From Hamadaea tsunoensis DSM 44101 (GTDB lineage: Bacteria; Actinomycetota; Actinomycetes; Mycobacteriales; Micromonosporaceae): a DNA stretch of 64,000 nt. Of the stretch, positions 7,871-16,366 are shown one piece after another. The notes under the pieces are model-generated. The model searched no databases. It was given only the letters and a program-made list of their open reading frames with translations, and was not told the DNA's origin. Each line of letters begins with the position of its first letter. Positions within the stretch are counted from its first letter, which is position 1. The position numbers and the translations under genes were made by a program. The stretch lies in the NCBI RefSeq assembly GCF_000428945.1, contig NZ_AUAX01000006.1, forward strand, positions 1 to 64,000, read 5' to 3'.

Positions 7871-9264
7871 CCCGCCCGCTGGCCGTCCTGCCCTCGGACC
7901 CGCCGACCGCCGCCCCCACCGGGAAGCGCCATGCCGGACTGGCCACCCGGGCCGCCATCGCCGGTGCCGCCGTGGCTTTCATCTCCGTGCTGGTCACGGC
8001 GCTTGCTGCGATCCCGATCGCGGTGAAGTCCGCGGACACCCGGGCCCGCCAGGCCCTCGCCCAGGAGGCGCAGCTCGTCGCGGAGATCCTCAAGGGCCGC
8101 CTGGACAAGGGGCGTACCGCCGACGAGGACCGGATCGCCAACCAGCTGCGCAAGCGCGACATCGAGGTCGTCCTCATCACCAACGGCACGCCGGACCGCG
8201 CCGGGCTGCCCGACACCGTCGTCCGCCGGATCGCGAACGGCAACGCCGTCTCCCAGCGGCTCATGCTCGACGGCCGGCTCCGGCTCGTCGAGGGCCGCCC
8301 GGTCGGGCCGAAGGACGGGGTCGTCCTGACCTCCCCCGCCGCCACCGGCGCCGGCGTCGCGGTCTTCCGCAGTACCTGGCTTCCCCTGGTGGCCGGCCTG
8401 CTCGCCGGAGTCCTGGCCGGGGTCCTGTTGGCGCGGCGGCTCACCCGGCCGCTGCGGAACGCCGCCGTGGCCGCGGCTCGCATCCGGGCCGGGGACCGGA
8501 CGGTACGCGTACCGGTGGAGTCGCCGCAGGAGATCGCGGACGTCGGGCTGGCCCTCAACGAGCTGGCGTCGGCGCTGGCCGTCTCCGAGGCCCGCCAGCG
8601 CGAGTTCCTGCTGTCCATCTCCCACGAGTTGAAGACACCCCTCACGACCCTGCGCGGATACGCCGAGGCACTCGCCGACGGGGTCGTCCGCGACGCCGAG
8701 ACCGCCCCGGTCGGCACCACCATGCTCGCCGAGGCCGACCATCTCGCCCGGCTCATCGACGACCTGCTCGCGCTGGCCCGGCTGGACGCGGTCGACTTCC
8801 CGCTGCAGACGGCCACCGTCGATCTCGTACCCGTCATCGGTGCCGTGCGGGACGCCTGGCAGCCGCGGTGCACCGCGCACGGCGTACCCCTGAAGGTGGT
8901 GACGCCCGGGGAGCCGCTGGTGCTGCACACGGACGCGGGGCGCGTGCGGCAGGTGGTGGACGGCCTGCTGGAGAACGCGCTGCGGGTGGTGCCGCCCGGC
9001 CGGCCGATCGTGGTCGCGCTGGGCCGTGTGGGGCGCGCCGCGGTGGTCGAGGTCCGCGACGGCGGGCCGGGCTTCACCGACGACGATCTCGCCGTCGCCT
9101 TCGAGCGCGGCGCGCTGCACGAGCGCTATCGAGGTGTACGCAAAGTCGGCAGCGGACTCGGCCTGGCGCTCGCGGCCGGCCTGGTACGCCGGCTCGGCGG
9201 AACGATCAGGGCCGCCCACGCGCCGGAAGGCGGGGCGGCCCTGATCGTGACTCTGCCGGGGTGA
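7855..9264 (+). CDS. sensor histidine kinase, partner of the OmpR-type regulator
   Basis: A 469-aa membrane kinase. Membrane segments at about 33-56 and 175-193 enclose an extracytoplasmic sensor of about 120 residues. A HAMP linker (about 195-245) leads to HisKA with the phosphorylated H257 in SISHELKTPLTTL and an ATPase domain ending in DGGPGF and GSGLGLALAAGLVRRLGG. A clear N box is less obvious (LLENAL near 380). Start is the GTG inside the regulator gene. Like many actinobacterial kinases it probably responds to envelope or small-molecule signals, but nothing nearby names the target genes. Confidence 0.92.
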   Translation: MRDELTRPLAVLPSDPPTAAPTGKRHAGLATRAAIAGAAVAFISVLVTALAAIPIAVKSADTRARQALAQEAQLVAEILKGRLDKGRTADEDRIANQLRKRDIEVVLITNGTPDRAGLPDTVVRRIANGNAVSQRLMLDGRLRLVEGRPVGPKDGVVLTSPAATGAGVAVFRSTWLPLVAGLLAGVLAGVLLARRLTRPLRNAAVAAARIRAGDRTVRVPVESPQEIADVGLALNELASALAVSEARQREFLLSISHELKTPLTTLRGYAEALADGVVRDAETAPVGTTMLAEADHLARLIDDLLALARLDAVDFPLQTATVDLVPVIGAVRDAWQPRCTAHGVPLKVVTPGEPLVLHTDAGRVRQVVDGLLENALRVVPPGRPIVVALGRVGRAAVVEVRDGGPGFTDDDLAVAFERGALHERYRGVRKVGSGLGLALAAGLVRRLGGTIRAAHAPEGGAALIVTLPG

Positions 9265-9268
9265 GCGG

Positions 9269-10210
9269 TCAAGCGGTCGGTGTGATGCTGGCGCTGCGGA
9301 ACAAGGCGATGCCGGCGATGATGACGAGCAGCAGCCCGAGCGATCCGTACTGGATGGCCGTGCGGTTCTTCTGCGGCGCGTACGCGATCCCCAGCGCGGC
9401 GAGCGCACCGGTGAACAGGCCACCGAGGTGGCCGGCGATGGAGATGCCCGGTACGGCGAACGTGAACACGATGTTGATCACGATGAGGCTGAGCAGGCCC
9501 GACGAGTCGCGGCCCACCCGGCGCAGCAGGATGAACAGCGCCGCGAAGAGGCCGAAGATCGCGCCCGACGCGCCGACGGTGTAGCCGGGGCCGTTGAAGA
9601 GGTAGACCGACAGGCTGCCGCCGAGGCCGGCGACCATGTACAGGCTGAGGAACCGGGCCGGGCCGATGGCCTGCTCGATGACGCGGCCGACGACCCACAA
9701 CGCCCACATGTTCAGGGCCAGATGCAGCAGGCCGGAGTGCAGGAACATGCTGGTGACGAAGCGGTAGCCCTCGCCGTCGGCGATGACGTCGATCTGGCAC
9801 ATCACGCGGGCACCCGAGCTGTTGACGCAGGCGAATCCGGGCTGCGACCCGATCATGCCGCCCCACTCGTCCACCTTGGTCGAGCCGCCGAGCAGGCCGC
9901 CCCAGCCACCGCCGAAGAAGGAACCCGCCCCACCGCCGAAGACCACCTTCGCCAGGAGCATGAGGATGTTGATGCCGATGAGCGCTTTTGTCACATAACC
10001 TTGGCCGCCCAGCCGGGCGTCGCTGCCGAACGCTGTGACCGTGGTGCGCTGGCCGCGCTGGCCCTCGCGTACGCAGTCGGGGCACTGATGCCCGACCGAG
10101 GCCGGGATCATGCAGTCCGGGCAGATCGGTCGGCCACACCGCGAGCAGGACAGATACGTCTCGCGATCCGGGTGGCGGTAGCAGACCGGCACCTGGTGGA
10201 CAGAAGTCAT
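9269..10210 (-). CDS. rhomboid-family intramembrane serine protease with N-terminal zinc finger
   Basis: A 313-aa protein. The N-terminus carries a B-box-like zinc site (C10, H13, C21, C24, C30, C33, H41, C43, C46). Six or seven membrane segments follow, with catalytic S215 in GASGAIFG and H261 in the last core helix (AGHLGGLFTGAL), plus the conserved HSGLLHLALNMWAL helix. It should cleave substrates within the membrane. The Gly-rich loop 92-110 is unusually long. It converges on the histidine kinase with only 4 bases between the stops. Confidence 0.93.
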   Translation of the reverse strand: MTSVHQVPVCYRHPDRETYLSCSRCGRPICPDCMIPASVGHQCPDCVREGQRGQRTTVTAFGSDARLGGQGYVTKALIGINILMLLAKVVFGGGAGSFFGGGWGGLLGGSTKVDEWGGMIGSQPGFACVNSSGARVMCQIDVIADGEGYRFVTSMFLHSGLLHLALNMWALWVVGRVIEQAIGPARFLSLYMVAGLGGSLSVYLFNGPGYTVGASGAIFGLFAALFILLRRVGRDSSGLLSLIVINIVFTFAVPGISIAGHLGGLFTGALAALGIAYAPQKNRTAIQYGSLGLLLVIIAGIALFRSASITPTA

Positions 10211-10217
10211 GCCGACC

Positions 10218-10223
10218 AGGCTA
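10218..10223 (-). promoter_or_regulatory. -10 element of leaderless rhomboid gene
   Basis: TAGCCT on the minus strand lies 7 bases before the ATG at 10210. Confidence 0.55.
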
Positions 10224-10282
10224 CGTCAGCGGGCAACCCGCCGACGTAGCCCGGCTTTCGATCTTGGTGACCGGTCGCGATG

Positions 10283-11110
10283 TCAGCCGCGGCGACGACC
10301 GTTGAGCGACGAATCCATGTCCTCGGCGTACTTGTCGTACTTCTCCGAGGCGTCCTCGGCCATGTCGGCCGCCCGCTCGCCCATGCGCTGGGCGTTGTCG
10401 CCCGCCGACCGCATCGAGTCCGAGGTCTTGTCGCCGGCCTTGCGGGCCGCGTCGGACGTCTTGTCACCCATGCTCCGGGCCTTGTCGGACAGGCTGCCCG
10501 CCGCGTCCTTGGCCTTGTCGGAGAGATTGCCGGCCATGTCCTTCGCCTTGCCGCCCAGGCTCTTCGCCGAGTCGGAGGCCTTGTCCCCCAGCCGGCCGGC
10601 GGTCCGCCCGGCCGAGTCCATCGCGTCGGAACCGCGGTCCATCGCGGACTCCAGCGCGTCGGTGGGGTCGTACTCCTCCCATGCCGAGCGACGCCGGCGC
10701 CGCATGACCAGCGCTGCCCCCGCCCCGATCGCCACACCGGCGGCGAGCAACCCGAGTGCCAGCCCCATCCGCTTGCGCGACATGCGTTCCTGCCTCTCCT
10801 GGAGTTTGACGAGCTTGGCCTTTTCCTTGATGGCCACCTCGGTCGCCTCCCGCGCCCCCTGGCGGGCGGCCTCCATGAGCGGTGCCAGCGTTCCGGCCGC
10901 CGATTCCCAGCCCGTGCCGACGGCTGCGCGTACGCGGCCGGTCGTGGGCCCGATCGCGGTTCGCACGGCGTGGGCCCGCGGACCTACGGCGGAACCGACT
11001 CCCCCCGCGGCGTGCGTTGCGGCCTGCATCATGTGATCCCAGCTCGCACCGAACTCTTCCTTCGCGAGTTGACCGTGCGTTTTCGCCGGAGTCCCCCCGA
11101 ATCCGAACAA
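10283..11110 (-). CDS. single-pass membrane protein with LEA/YtxH-like helical repeats
   Basis: A 275-aa protein with a helical N-terminal half, one membrane segment (about 120-140, LALGLLAAGVAIGAGAALVM, followed by RRRRR) and a charged C-terminal half built of imperfect 11-13-residue repeats such as SDKAKDAAGSLSDKARSMGDK. These repeats resemble LEA and YtxH-type stress proteins that form amphipathic helices; the positive-inside rule places them in the cytoplasm. The start is taken as the TTG preceded by GGAGGTGG; an ATG at 11143 would add 11 residues but lacks a comparable site. The role is not known. Confidence 0.7.
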   Translation of the reverse strand: MFGFGGTPAKTHGQLAKEEFGASWDHMMQAATHAAGGVGSAVGPRAHAVRTAIGPTTGRVRAAVGTGWESAAGTLAPLMEAARQGAREATEVAIKEKAKLVKLQERQERMSRKRMGLALGLLAAGVAIGAGAALVMRRRRRSAWEEYDPTDALESAMDRGSDAMDSAGRTAGRLGDKASDSAKSLGGKAKDMAGNLSDKAKDAAGSLSDKARSMGDKTSDAARKAGDKTSDSMRSAGDNAQRMGERAADMAEDASEKYDKYAEDMDSSLNGRRRG

Positions 11111-11279
11111 AACCCCCACCTCCAATGGTGTCCCCGCAAACATCCTGCCCCTTCGGAGACCCTCGCACCACCAGAACAGCGCACATGGGAGGATCTACAG
11201 GGAATTGGACCACCCGCCGCGGGCAGCGCCGGCCCAGTGCGGCTGCCGGTGGCGGGCACTAGCAGACAGGAGCAAGCAC

Positions 11280-11804
11280 GTGGCTGACGCCCGCTACGCA
11301 ACCCTGCACACCAGCCTCGGGCCGATCCGCCTGGAGCTCTTCGGCAACCACGCGCCGAAGACCGTACGCAACTTCGTGGAGCTCGCCGAGGGCACCAAGG
11401 AATACACGGACCCGCGTACCGGACAGCCGGGCAGCGGTCCCTACTACGACGGGACGCCGTTCCACCGCATCATCGACGGCTTCATGATCCAGACCGGTGA
11501 CCCGACCGGCACCGGCCGGGGCGGCCCCGGCTACACGTTCGACGACGAGTTCCACCCGGAGCTGCAGTTCGACAAGCCGTTCCTGCTCGCGATGGCCAAC
11601 GCCGGACCGAAGACCAACGGCTCGCAGTTCTTCATCACCGTCGGCGCGACGGCCTGGCTGAACTTCAAGCACACCATCTTCGGCAAGGTGGCCGACGCCG
11701 CCTCCGAGCAGGTCGTCATGAAGATCGCGACGGCCGAGACCGACCGGTCCGACAAGCCGACGACCCCGATCGTCATCGAGAAGATCGAGATCGAGCGCGC
11801 CTGA
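11280..11804 (+). CDS. ppiA: peptidyl-prolyl cis-trans isomerase (cyclophilin)
   Basis: A 174-aa cytoplasmic cyclophilin, the usual length. It has the core pattern FHRIIDGFMIQTGDPTGTGRGG (catalytic Arg in FHRI), NAGPKTNGSQFFIT and KHTIFGKV; the active-site Trp is present in TAWLN. It speeds folding at proline bonds. The GTG at 11280 is preceded by AGGAG, which settles the start against longer readings. In actinobacteria this gene usually sits near the gyrase-crgA-pknB region close to oriC; here crgA is about 46 kb away, which suggests a rearranged neighbourhood. Confidence 0.95.
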   Translation: MADARYATLHTSLGPIRLELFGNHAPKTVRNFVELAEGTKEYTDPRTGQPGSGPYYDGTPFHRIIDGFMIQTGDPTGTGRGGPGYTFDDEFHPELQFDKPFLLAMANAGPKTNGSQFFITVGATAWLNFKHTIFGKVADAASEQVVMKIATAETDRSDKPTTPIVIEKIEIERA

Positions 11805-11817
11805 ACCGCGACCCGAG

Positions 11818-11847
11818 AGGTCCCGCCGGGCACACCCGGCGGGACCT
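11818..11847. terminator. bidirectional intrinsic terminator
   Basis: A perfect 13-bp stem (AGGTCCCGCCGGG with its complement) around a CACA loop lies between the converging cyclophilin and corA genes. On the plus strand it runs into TTTCC. Confidence 0.92.
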
Positions 11848-11853
11848 TTCCGT

Positions 11854-12990
11854 TCAGAGCCAGCCGGACCGGCGGAAGACGCGGTAGAGGATGATCGAGC
11901 CCGCCACCATCACGGAGAAGATGATCGGGTAGCCGTAGCGCCAGTGGATCTCCGGCATGTTCGGGAAGTTCATGCCGTAGATGCCGGCGACCGCCGTGCA
12001 CCAGGCCGCGATACCGGCCCACGAGGCCATCTTGCGCATGTCGTTGTTCTGCTCCACCGACACCTGCGCCAGGCGCGCCTGCAGGATGGAATTGAGCAGG
12101 TCGTCGAAGCTGGAGATCTGCTCGACCGTACGCGTCAGGTGGTCCTGCACGTCGCGGAAGTAGCGCCGGAGCTCCTTCTTGACCTCGGACGTGTCGCTGA
12201 CCAGGGTCATGAGCGGGCGCTGGAGCGGGACCACGGCCCGCTTGAACTCCACCATCTCCCGCTTGAGCTGATAGATCTGCTGGATGCGGGCCTTGCGCGC
12301 CTCACCCGTACGCGAGAACACGTTCGCCTCGACCGCGTCGAGATCGTCCTCCAGCCGTTCGGCGGCGTCCACGTAGAGGTCGACGACATGGTCCGTGGCC
12401 GCGTACGCGACCGCCCACGGGCCCAGCTCCAGCAGCTGCGGCCGCGCTTCGAGGGACTGCCGGACATCGCGCAGCGTGCACGCGTCGCCGTGGCGTACCG
12501 AGATGACGAAACGGTCGCCGAGCAGCAGCATGACCTGGCCCGTCTCGACCACCTCGGCGTGCTCATGGAGCAGCTCGTGGGTGACGTAGCGGGCGGACCG
12601 CAGGACGAGGAAGGTCAGATCCTCGTACTTCTCCAGCTTCGCCCGCTGGCCGGCGTTCACGATGTCGGAGACGGCCAGCTCGTGCACGTCGAAGACCTCG
12701 GCGATGCCGGCCATCTCCTCGGCACTGGGCGCGTTGAGGCCGAGCCAGACGAAGGACCGCCCGGTCACGTCCTTCCGCGCCGCCGCCAGGGCCGCCCTGT
12801 AGTCGACCGGGCCGCTCTGCTGGCGGATGCCGTCGCGATAGAGGGCGCAGTCCACGACGCCGCTGCGGCCGGGCTCGTTCGGGAGCGGGCCAGGCTCGGA
12901 ACTGCCCAGCATCCGAGTCATGGCGCGGACCGGTGCCGTGGTCCATTTCCGGATCACACCGTGCTCGGGGTTGCCGTTGCGATCTGCCAT
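11854..12990 (-). CDS. corA: CorA-family Mg2+/Co2+ transporter
   Basis: A 378-aa channel subunit. The large cytoplasmic funnel domain runs to about 310, with the long stalk helix including VEANVFSRTGEARKARIQQIYQLKREMVEFKRAV. Two C-terminal membrane helices carry the selectivity motif YGMNF at about 338-342 and end in RVFRRSGWL. CorA forms a pentamer that imports Mg2+. The ATG at 12990 has GAGGTGG upstream; the reading frame extends further upstream, but that part looks non-coding. No Mg2+ riboswitch is visible. Confidence 0.95.
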   Translation of the reverse strand: MADRNGNPEHGVIRKWTTAPVRAMTRMLGSSEPGPLPNEPGRSGVVDCALYRDGIRQQSGPVDYRAALAAARKDVTGRSFVWLGLNAPSAEEMAGIAEVFDVHELAVSDIVNAGQRAKLEKYEDLTFLVLRSARYVTHELLHEHAEVVETGQVMLLLGDRFVISVRHGDACTLRDVRQSLEARPQLLELGPWAVAYAATDHVVDLYVDAAERLEDDLDAVEANVFSRTGEARKARIQQIYQLKREMVEFKRAVVPLQRPLMTLVSDTSEVKKELRRYFRDVQDHLTRTVEQISSFDDLLNSILQARLAQVSVEQNNDMRKMASWAGIAAWCTAVAGIYGMNFPNMPEIHWRYGYPIIFSVMVAGSIILYRVFRRSGWL

Positions 12991-13269
12991 CCGCCACCTC
13001 CCGCCGCCGACCGCGCCGGGTGACAGCGCGCGGAAACAGGCTACGCCACACGGGCCATTCGGCCTTTGGGCGAGAGTGGGCGGGGCCATCGGTGGTCCAT
13101 GCCCTCGGTGGTTGCGGCCCCGGTGGTTGCGGCCATGGGTGGTCCGGGCCTTGGGGGTCGGGCTGGTGAGATTTGTTGCGGTGTGAGGTGGGGCGCTTCC
13201 CCCGGTGGTCGCCGGAAAGGTTATTGCCCGTTCGCCCTTCGGGCGAGACGAGGGCACATCGGCCCTTAT
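12991..13269. other. non-coding region with short tandem repeat
   Basis: No gene seen. It contains a duplicated CGGTGGTTGCGGCC (13106-13119 and 13121-13134) and several further GGTGGT words. It separates corA from the hairpin beyond the aminotransferase gene. Confidence 0.55.
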
Positions 13270-13332
13270 GCGACGTCCGGCAGCACAAGATCCTCAAACT
13301 TCGTTTGCGGATCTTGCACTGCCGGACGTCGC
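13270..13332. terminator. long hairpin downstream of the aminotransferase gene
   Basis: A 63-base near-perfect palindrome: outer arms GCGACGTCCGGCAG, an internal 2-base mismatch, CAAGATCC pairing with GGATCTTG, and an inner CAAAC-TTC-GTTTG hairpin. It lies about 45 bases past the stop of the minus-strand aminotransferase gene. There is no T-run, so factor-assisted or structural termination is likely. It shares TTGCGGATCTTG with the hairpin at 61418. Confidence 0.8.
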
Positions 13333-13377
13333 GGCCGAGTGCGGGTCCCTCGGCTGAGGACTATCGGGTTGGTGGTT

Positions 13378-14472
13378 TCAGCCCCGGACTGCTTCGACGG
13401 CTTCGGCCAGGCGGCGTACGCCTTCGTCGATCTCGTCGACGGTGACTGCCGAGAAGGCCAGGCGGACCGAGTGCTCCCCGCCTTCCAGCAGGAAGTCGGA
13501 GCCCTTGACGATCGCGACGCCCCGGTTCGCGGCTTCCGGCAGGAGCTTGTCGACGTGCACGTCCTCCGGGAAGTCGACCCAGAGGAAGTAGCCGCCGTCG
13601 GGCTCGGTGAACCGAACGCCGGGGATCCGCGTACGCAGGGACTCGCCGAGGATCCGGGCCCGCTCGCCGAGGGCGGCGCTGACGGTCGCGATGGACTTGT
13701 CGACGTCTCCGGAGACGCAGAACTCGTGCACCAGACCCTGCGCGACCTGACCCGCCGAGATGTACAGGTTGGTGGCCTTCTTGGCGATCGGGTCGATCAC
13801 GCCGGCCGGGCCGACCAGGTAGCCGACGCGTACGCCGGGGCAGATCGTCTTGGTGAACGAGCAGGCGTGCACCACGACGCCCTTGGTGTCCAGCGACAGC
13901 ATCGACGGGAGCGCCTCGCCCCGGAACCGGATGTCGGCGTAGGGGTCGTCCTCGAAGATCGTGAAGCCGAACTCCTCGGCCAGAGCCAGCAGCTCGTGCC
14001 GCTTGGCGAGGGACAGCGTCACGCCCGCCGGGTTCTGGTAGTTCGGGATGATGTGCGCCAGCTTGGGGCGTACTCCGCTGTCCAGCAGCGAGCGCAGTTC
14101 GGCGGTGGAGATGCCGTCCGGCTCCAGCGTCACCTGGTGCACCTTCGCGCCGAGCGTACGCAGATTCAGCAGCGTACGGTCGTACGTCGGCTTCTCGACG
14201 ACCACGTCGTCGCCCGGCTTGACCAGGTGGTCGAAGAGGAAGGCGTCGGCCTGGAGGGAACCGTTCGTGATCAGGACGTTCTCGACCGCGACGCCGTGCT
14301 TGTCGGCGATCCACTTTCGCAGGGGCGGATACCCCGTGCTGGTTCCGTACGCCGTCACCCCGGCGGGGTCGGCGTCGAAGGCACGTACGGCGGCCGCCTT
14401 GAGACCGGCGATGTCGATGATGTCGAGCGACGGTGCTCCGCGGGCGAAGGAAATGAGCTGCGCTGGGGACAT
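13378..14472 (-). CDS. PLP-dependent class I/II aminotransferase (LysN/MocR-like catalytic domain)
   Basis: A 364-aa fold-type I aminotransferase without the N-terminal GntR domain of MocR regulators. The substrate region YGTSTGYPPLRKWIA, the PLP-binding ITNGSLQ and YQNPAG, the aspartate in EDDPYADIRF and the Schiff-base lysine in SFTKTICPGVRVGY are all present. The YQNPAG/EDDPY pattern fits 2-aminoadipate/aromatic aminotransferases, but substrate cannot be set from sequence. A TAGTCT lies 8 bases upstream of the ATG, suggesting a leaderless message. Confidence 0.9.
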   Translation of the reverse strand: MSPAQLISFARGAPSLDIIDIAGLKAAAVRAFDADPAGVTAYGTSTGYPPLRKWIADKHGVAVENVLITNGSLQADAFLFDHLVKPGDDVVVEKPTYDRTLLNLRTLGAKVHQVTLEPDGISTAELRSLLDSGVRPKLAHIIPNYQNPAGVTLSLAKRHELLALAEEFGFTIFEDDPYADIRFRGEALPSMLSLDTKGVVVHACSFTKTICPGVRVGYLVGPAGVIDPIAKKATNLYISAGQVAQGLVHEFCVSGDVDKSIATVSAALGERARILGESLRTRIPGVRFTEPDGGYFLWVDFPEDVHVDKLLPEAANRGVAIVKGSDFLLEGGEHSVRLAFSAVTVDEIDEGVRRLAEAVEAVRG

Positions 14473-14617
14473 AGCTGTTGAGACTACCGACGGGCGTCCG
14501 GCCTCGGCCTGCGACTTACCCGCGCGTCCGCATGCTGAGCAGGGAAGTCACCCGGCTTCGTGACCTATGCCACCTCGACCGGGCGACGGAGGACCTCGGC
14601 CGGTCGGATCCGGCGGA

Positions 14618-15016
14618 TCAGATCGACAGCGCGGCTTCGGCCCGGCGCTGCGCCCAGACCCGCATGATGTCGCGCACCGAGATGATCCCCAGCACCTCGT
14701 CGCCCTCGAGGACGACCAGATGCCGGAACCCGCCCCGGGCCATCGCCATCGCGGCCTCCTCCAGGGACCACTCCGGCGTCGCGTAGACGACGTCCCAGGT
14801 GATATGCGAGGTCACAAGCTCGATGTCCGGGTTCTTGCCGGCGCCGATGGCATAGAGCACGTCGCGTTCGGTCATGATGCCCGCGCCCGATCCGTCCGGA
14901 TCCAGCACGATCGCGGAGCCCACCCGGCGCGCGGTCATGAGCTGCGCCGCCTGGCGGAGGGTGTGTTCCGGTCCCACAATCAGTACCGGCTTCGTCATAG
15001 CGTCTCTGACCAGCAT
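14618..15016 (-). CDS. CBS-domain pair protein
   Basis: A 132-aa protein made only of two CBS motifs: MLVRDAMTKPVLIVGPEHTLRQAAQLM with MTERDVLYAIGAG, and VVYATPEWSLEEAAMAMARGGFRHLVV with ISVRDIMRVWAQ. Paired CBS motifs bind adenosyl ligands such as AMP or ATP and act as energy or nucleotide sensors. The start is uncertain: an ATG at 15106 with GGGGAG upstream would add 30 residues that do not look like part of the domain. It follows the GT4 gene on the same strand. Confidence 0.82.
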   Translation of the reverse strand: MLVRDAMTKPVLIVGPEHTLRQAAQLMTARRVGSAIVLDPDGSGAGIMTERDVLYAIGAGKNPDIELVTSHITWDVVYATPEWSLEEAAMAMARGGFRHLVVLEGDEVLGIISVRDIMRVWAQRRAEAALSI

Positions 15017-15133
15017 CGGAGCACCCGCCCTTCGGTCGTTCTCGTCGTTGAAACGAACCGTAAGGACATCTTCGCGCCGTTGGAGGCAACACTCAAGACT
15101 TGACATATTTGGACGATCTCCCCGGACGGGGGA

Positions 15134-16282
15134 TCATCGCAGCGATTCGTAGATCTCCAGTAGGCGGCGTACCACCACGTCGGGGTGGAAGTTGGCCAGG
15201 TAGCGCTCACGCGCCGGGCCGGCCAGGTCCGGTGCCGCCTTGACCGCTTCCGGCAGCGCGGCGGCCAGCGCGTCGGCGGTCGGCTCGACCAGCCAGCCGG
15301 CCTCCCCCACCAGGTAGGGGCTGCCACCCAGGGTCGTGCTGAGCACCGGGCGGCCGTTCGCCAGCGCCTCGATGATCACCGTGGACAGCGGCTCGAACCA
15401 CGTCGACGGCACGCTCACGACGGCACTGCGGCGCATGAGCTCGCGTACGCCGGATCGGTCCGTGGGTCCGAGGTATTCGACGTCGGTACGCGCGGCGGCC
15501 GCAGCCTCGGCGACCGGGCGCAGTTCCCCGTCGCCGGCGATCCGCAGGGTGCCCAGGCTGCCCTCGGGGTGCCGGCGCCAGGCGTCGACCAGGTTGGCCA
15601 GGCCTTTCTCCGGCGAGAGCCGACCGGCGAACAGCACGCCCTCGCCGAGCGGGGCCGGCGGGCCCGGATCCTCGACGGCGTTGGGCTTGATCGCGATGCG
15701 CTCGTCCGGGATCCCGAACGTACGCAGATGCTCGGCGATGTGCCCGGTCAGGGCGATGTACCGGTCGACGGACTTCCAGGTGCCGCGGTGGACGGCGAGG
15801 GTGGTGGCCATGATCGCGCTCTGGGCCGCCGACCCGCGGTAGCACTTGTGCTGGATGGCGGGCAGGGCGAAGGCCCGGCCGCGGCAGTCGGTGCAGATGT
15901 GGCCGTCGCGGAAGAACAGGCCGGGCGCGCAGACCTGCCGGTAGTTGTGCACGGTCTGCACCACCGGAACCCCCGCCCGGTGCGCCGTACGCACGACCGC
16001 CGGCGACAGCAGCGGATAGGGATTGTGTAGGTGCAGGACGTCGGGCCGCTCCCGGCGCAGCAGTTCGGCCAGCGCCCGGGTGGCCGCCGGCGACCAGATC
16101 GGGGCGAGCGGCAGCAGCGCCTTCTGCACGGCGGGCAGTGACGGTATGTCGTCGGAGCTGCGCTGGAACGGCACCACCGTGACGCCCGCCGCGCGGAGCT
16201 GGTCGATCTCCAGGTCGACGATGATGTTCTCCCCGCTGGGAGCATCGGACCGGTAGCGGTTGTGGGCGACGACGACCTTCAC
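15134..16282 (-). CDS. GT4-family glycosyltransferase
   Basis: A 382-aa GT-B glycosyltransferase. The N-terminal acceptor half has VVAHNRYRSDAPSGENI and LHLHNPYPLLSP; the C-terminal donor half has FAGRLSPEKGLANLVDAW and the E-x7-E motif in STWFEPLSTVIIEALANGRPVLST. An unusual Cys-containing insertion (CAPGLFFRDGHICTDCRGR and HKCYRGS, near 115-150) matches GT4 enzymes of capsule or exopolysaccharide loci. Start is GTG with TAGCGT 7 bases upstream. It may act with the glycosylphosphotransferase at 18.4 kb, but the two are 2 kb apart on opposite strands. Confidence 0.88.
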   Translation of the reverse strand: MKVVVAHNRYRSDAPSGENIIVDLEIDQLRAAGVTVVPFQRSSDDIPSLPAVQKALLPLAPIWSPAATRALAELLRRERPDVLHLHNPYPLLSPAVVRTAHRAGVPVVQTVHNYRQVCAPGLFFRDGHICTDCRGRAFALPAIQHKCYRGSAAQSAIMATTLAVHRGTWKSVDRYIALTGHIAEHLRTFGIPDERIAIKPNAVEDPGPPAPLGEGVLFAGRLSPEKGLANLVDAWRRHPEGSLGTLRIAGDGELRPVAEAAAAARTDVEYLGPTDRSGVRELMRRSAVVSVPSTWFEPLSTVIIEALANGRPVLSTTLGGSPYLVGEAGWLVEPTADALAAALPEAVKAAPDLAGPARERYLANFHPDVVVRRLLEIYESLR

Positions 16283-16289
16283 CCGCGAA

Positions 16290-16295
16290 ACGCTA
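16290..16295 (-). promoter_or_regulatory. -10 element of leaderless GT4 gene
   Basis: TAGCGT on the minus strand, 7 bases before the GTG start at 16282. Confidence 0.55.
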
Positions 16296-16366
16296 CCCGT
16301 GCCCTTCCCGGGTTCGGGGATGGGCTTCCCCGTTCGGGAAGCGGCGGCACGGTGGCCGGGAAACCT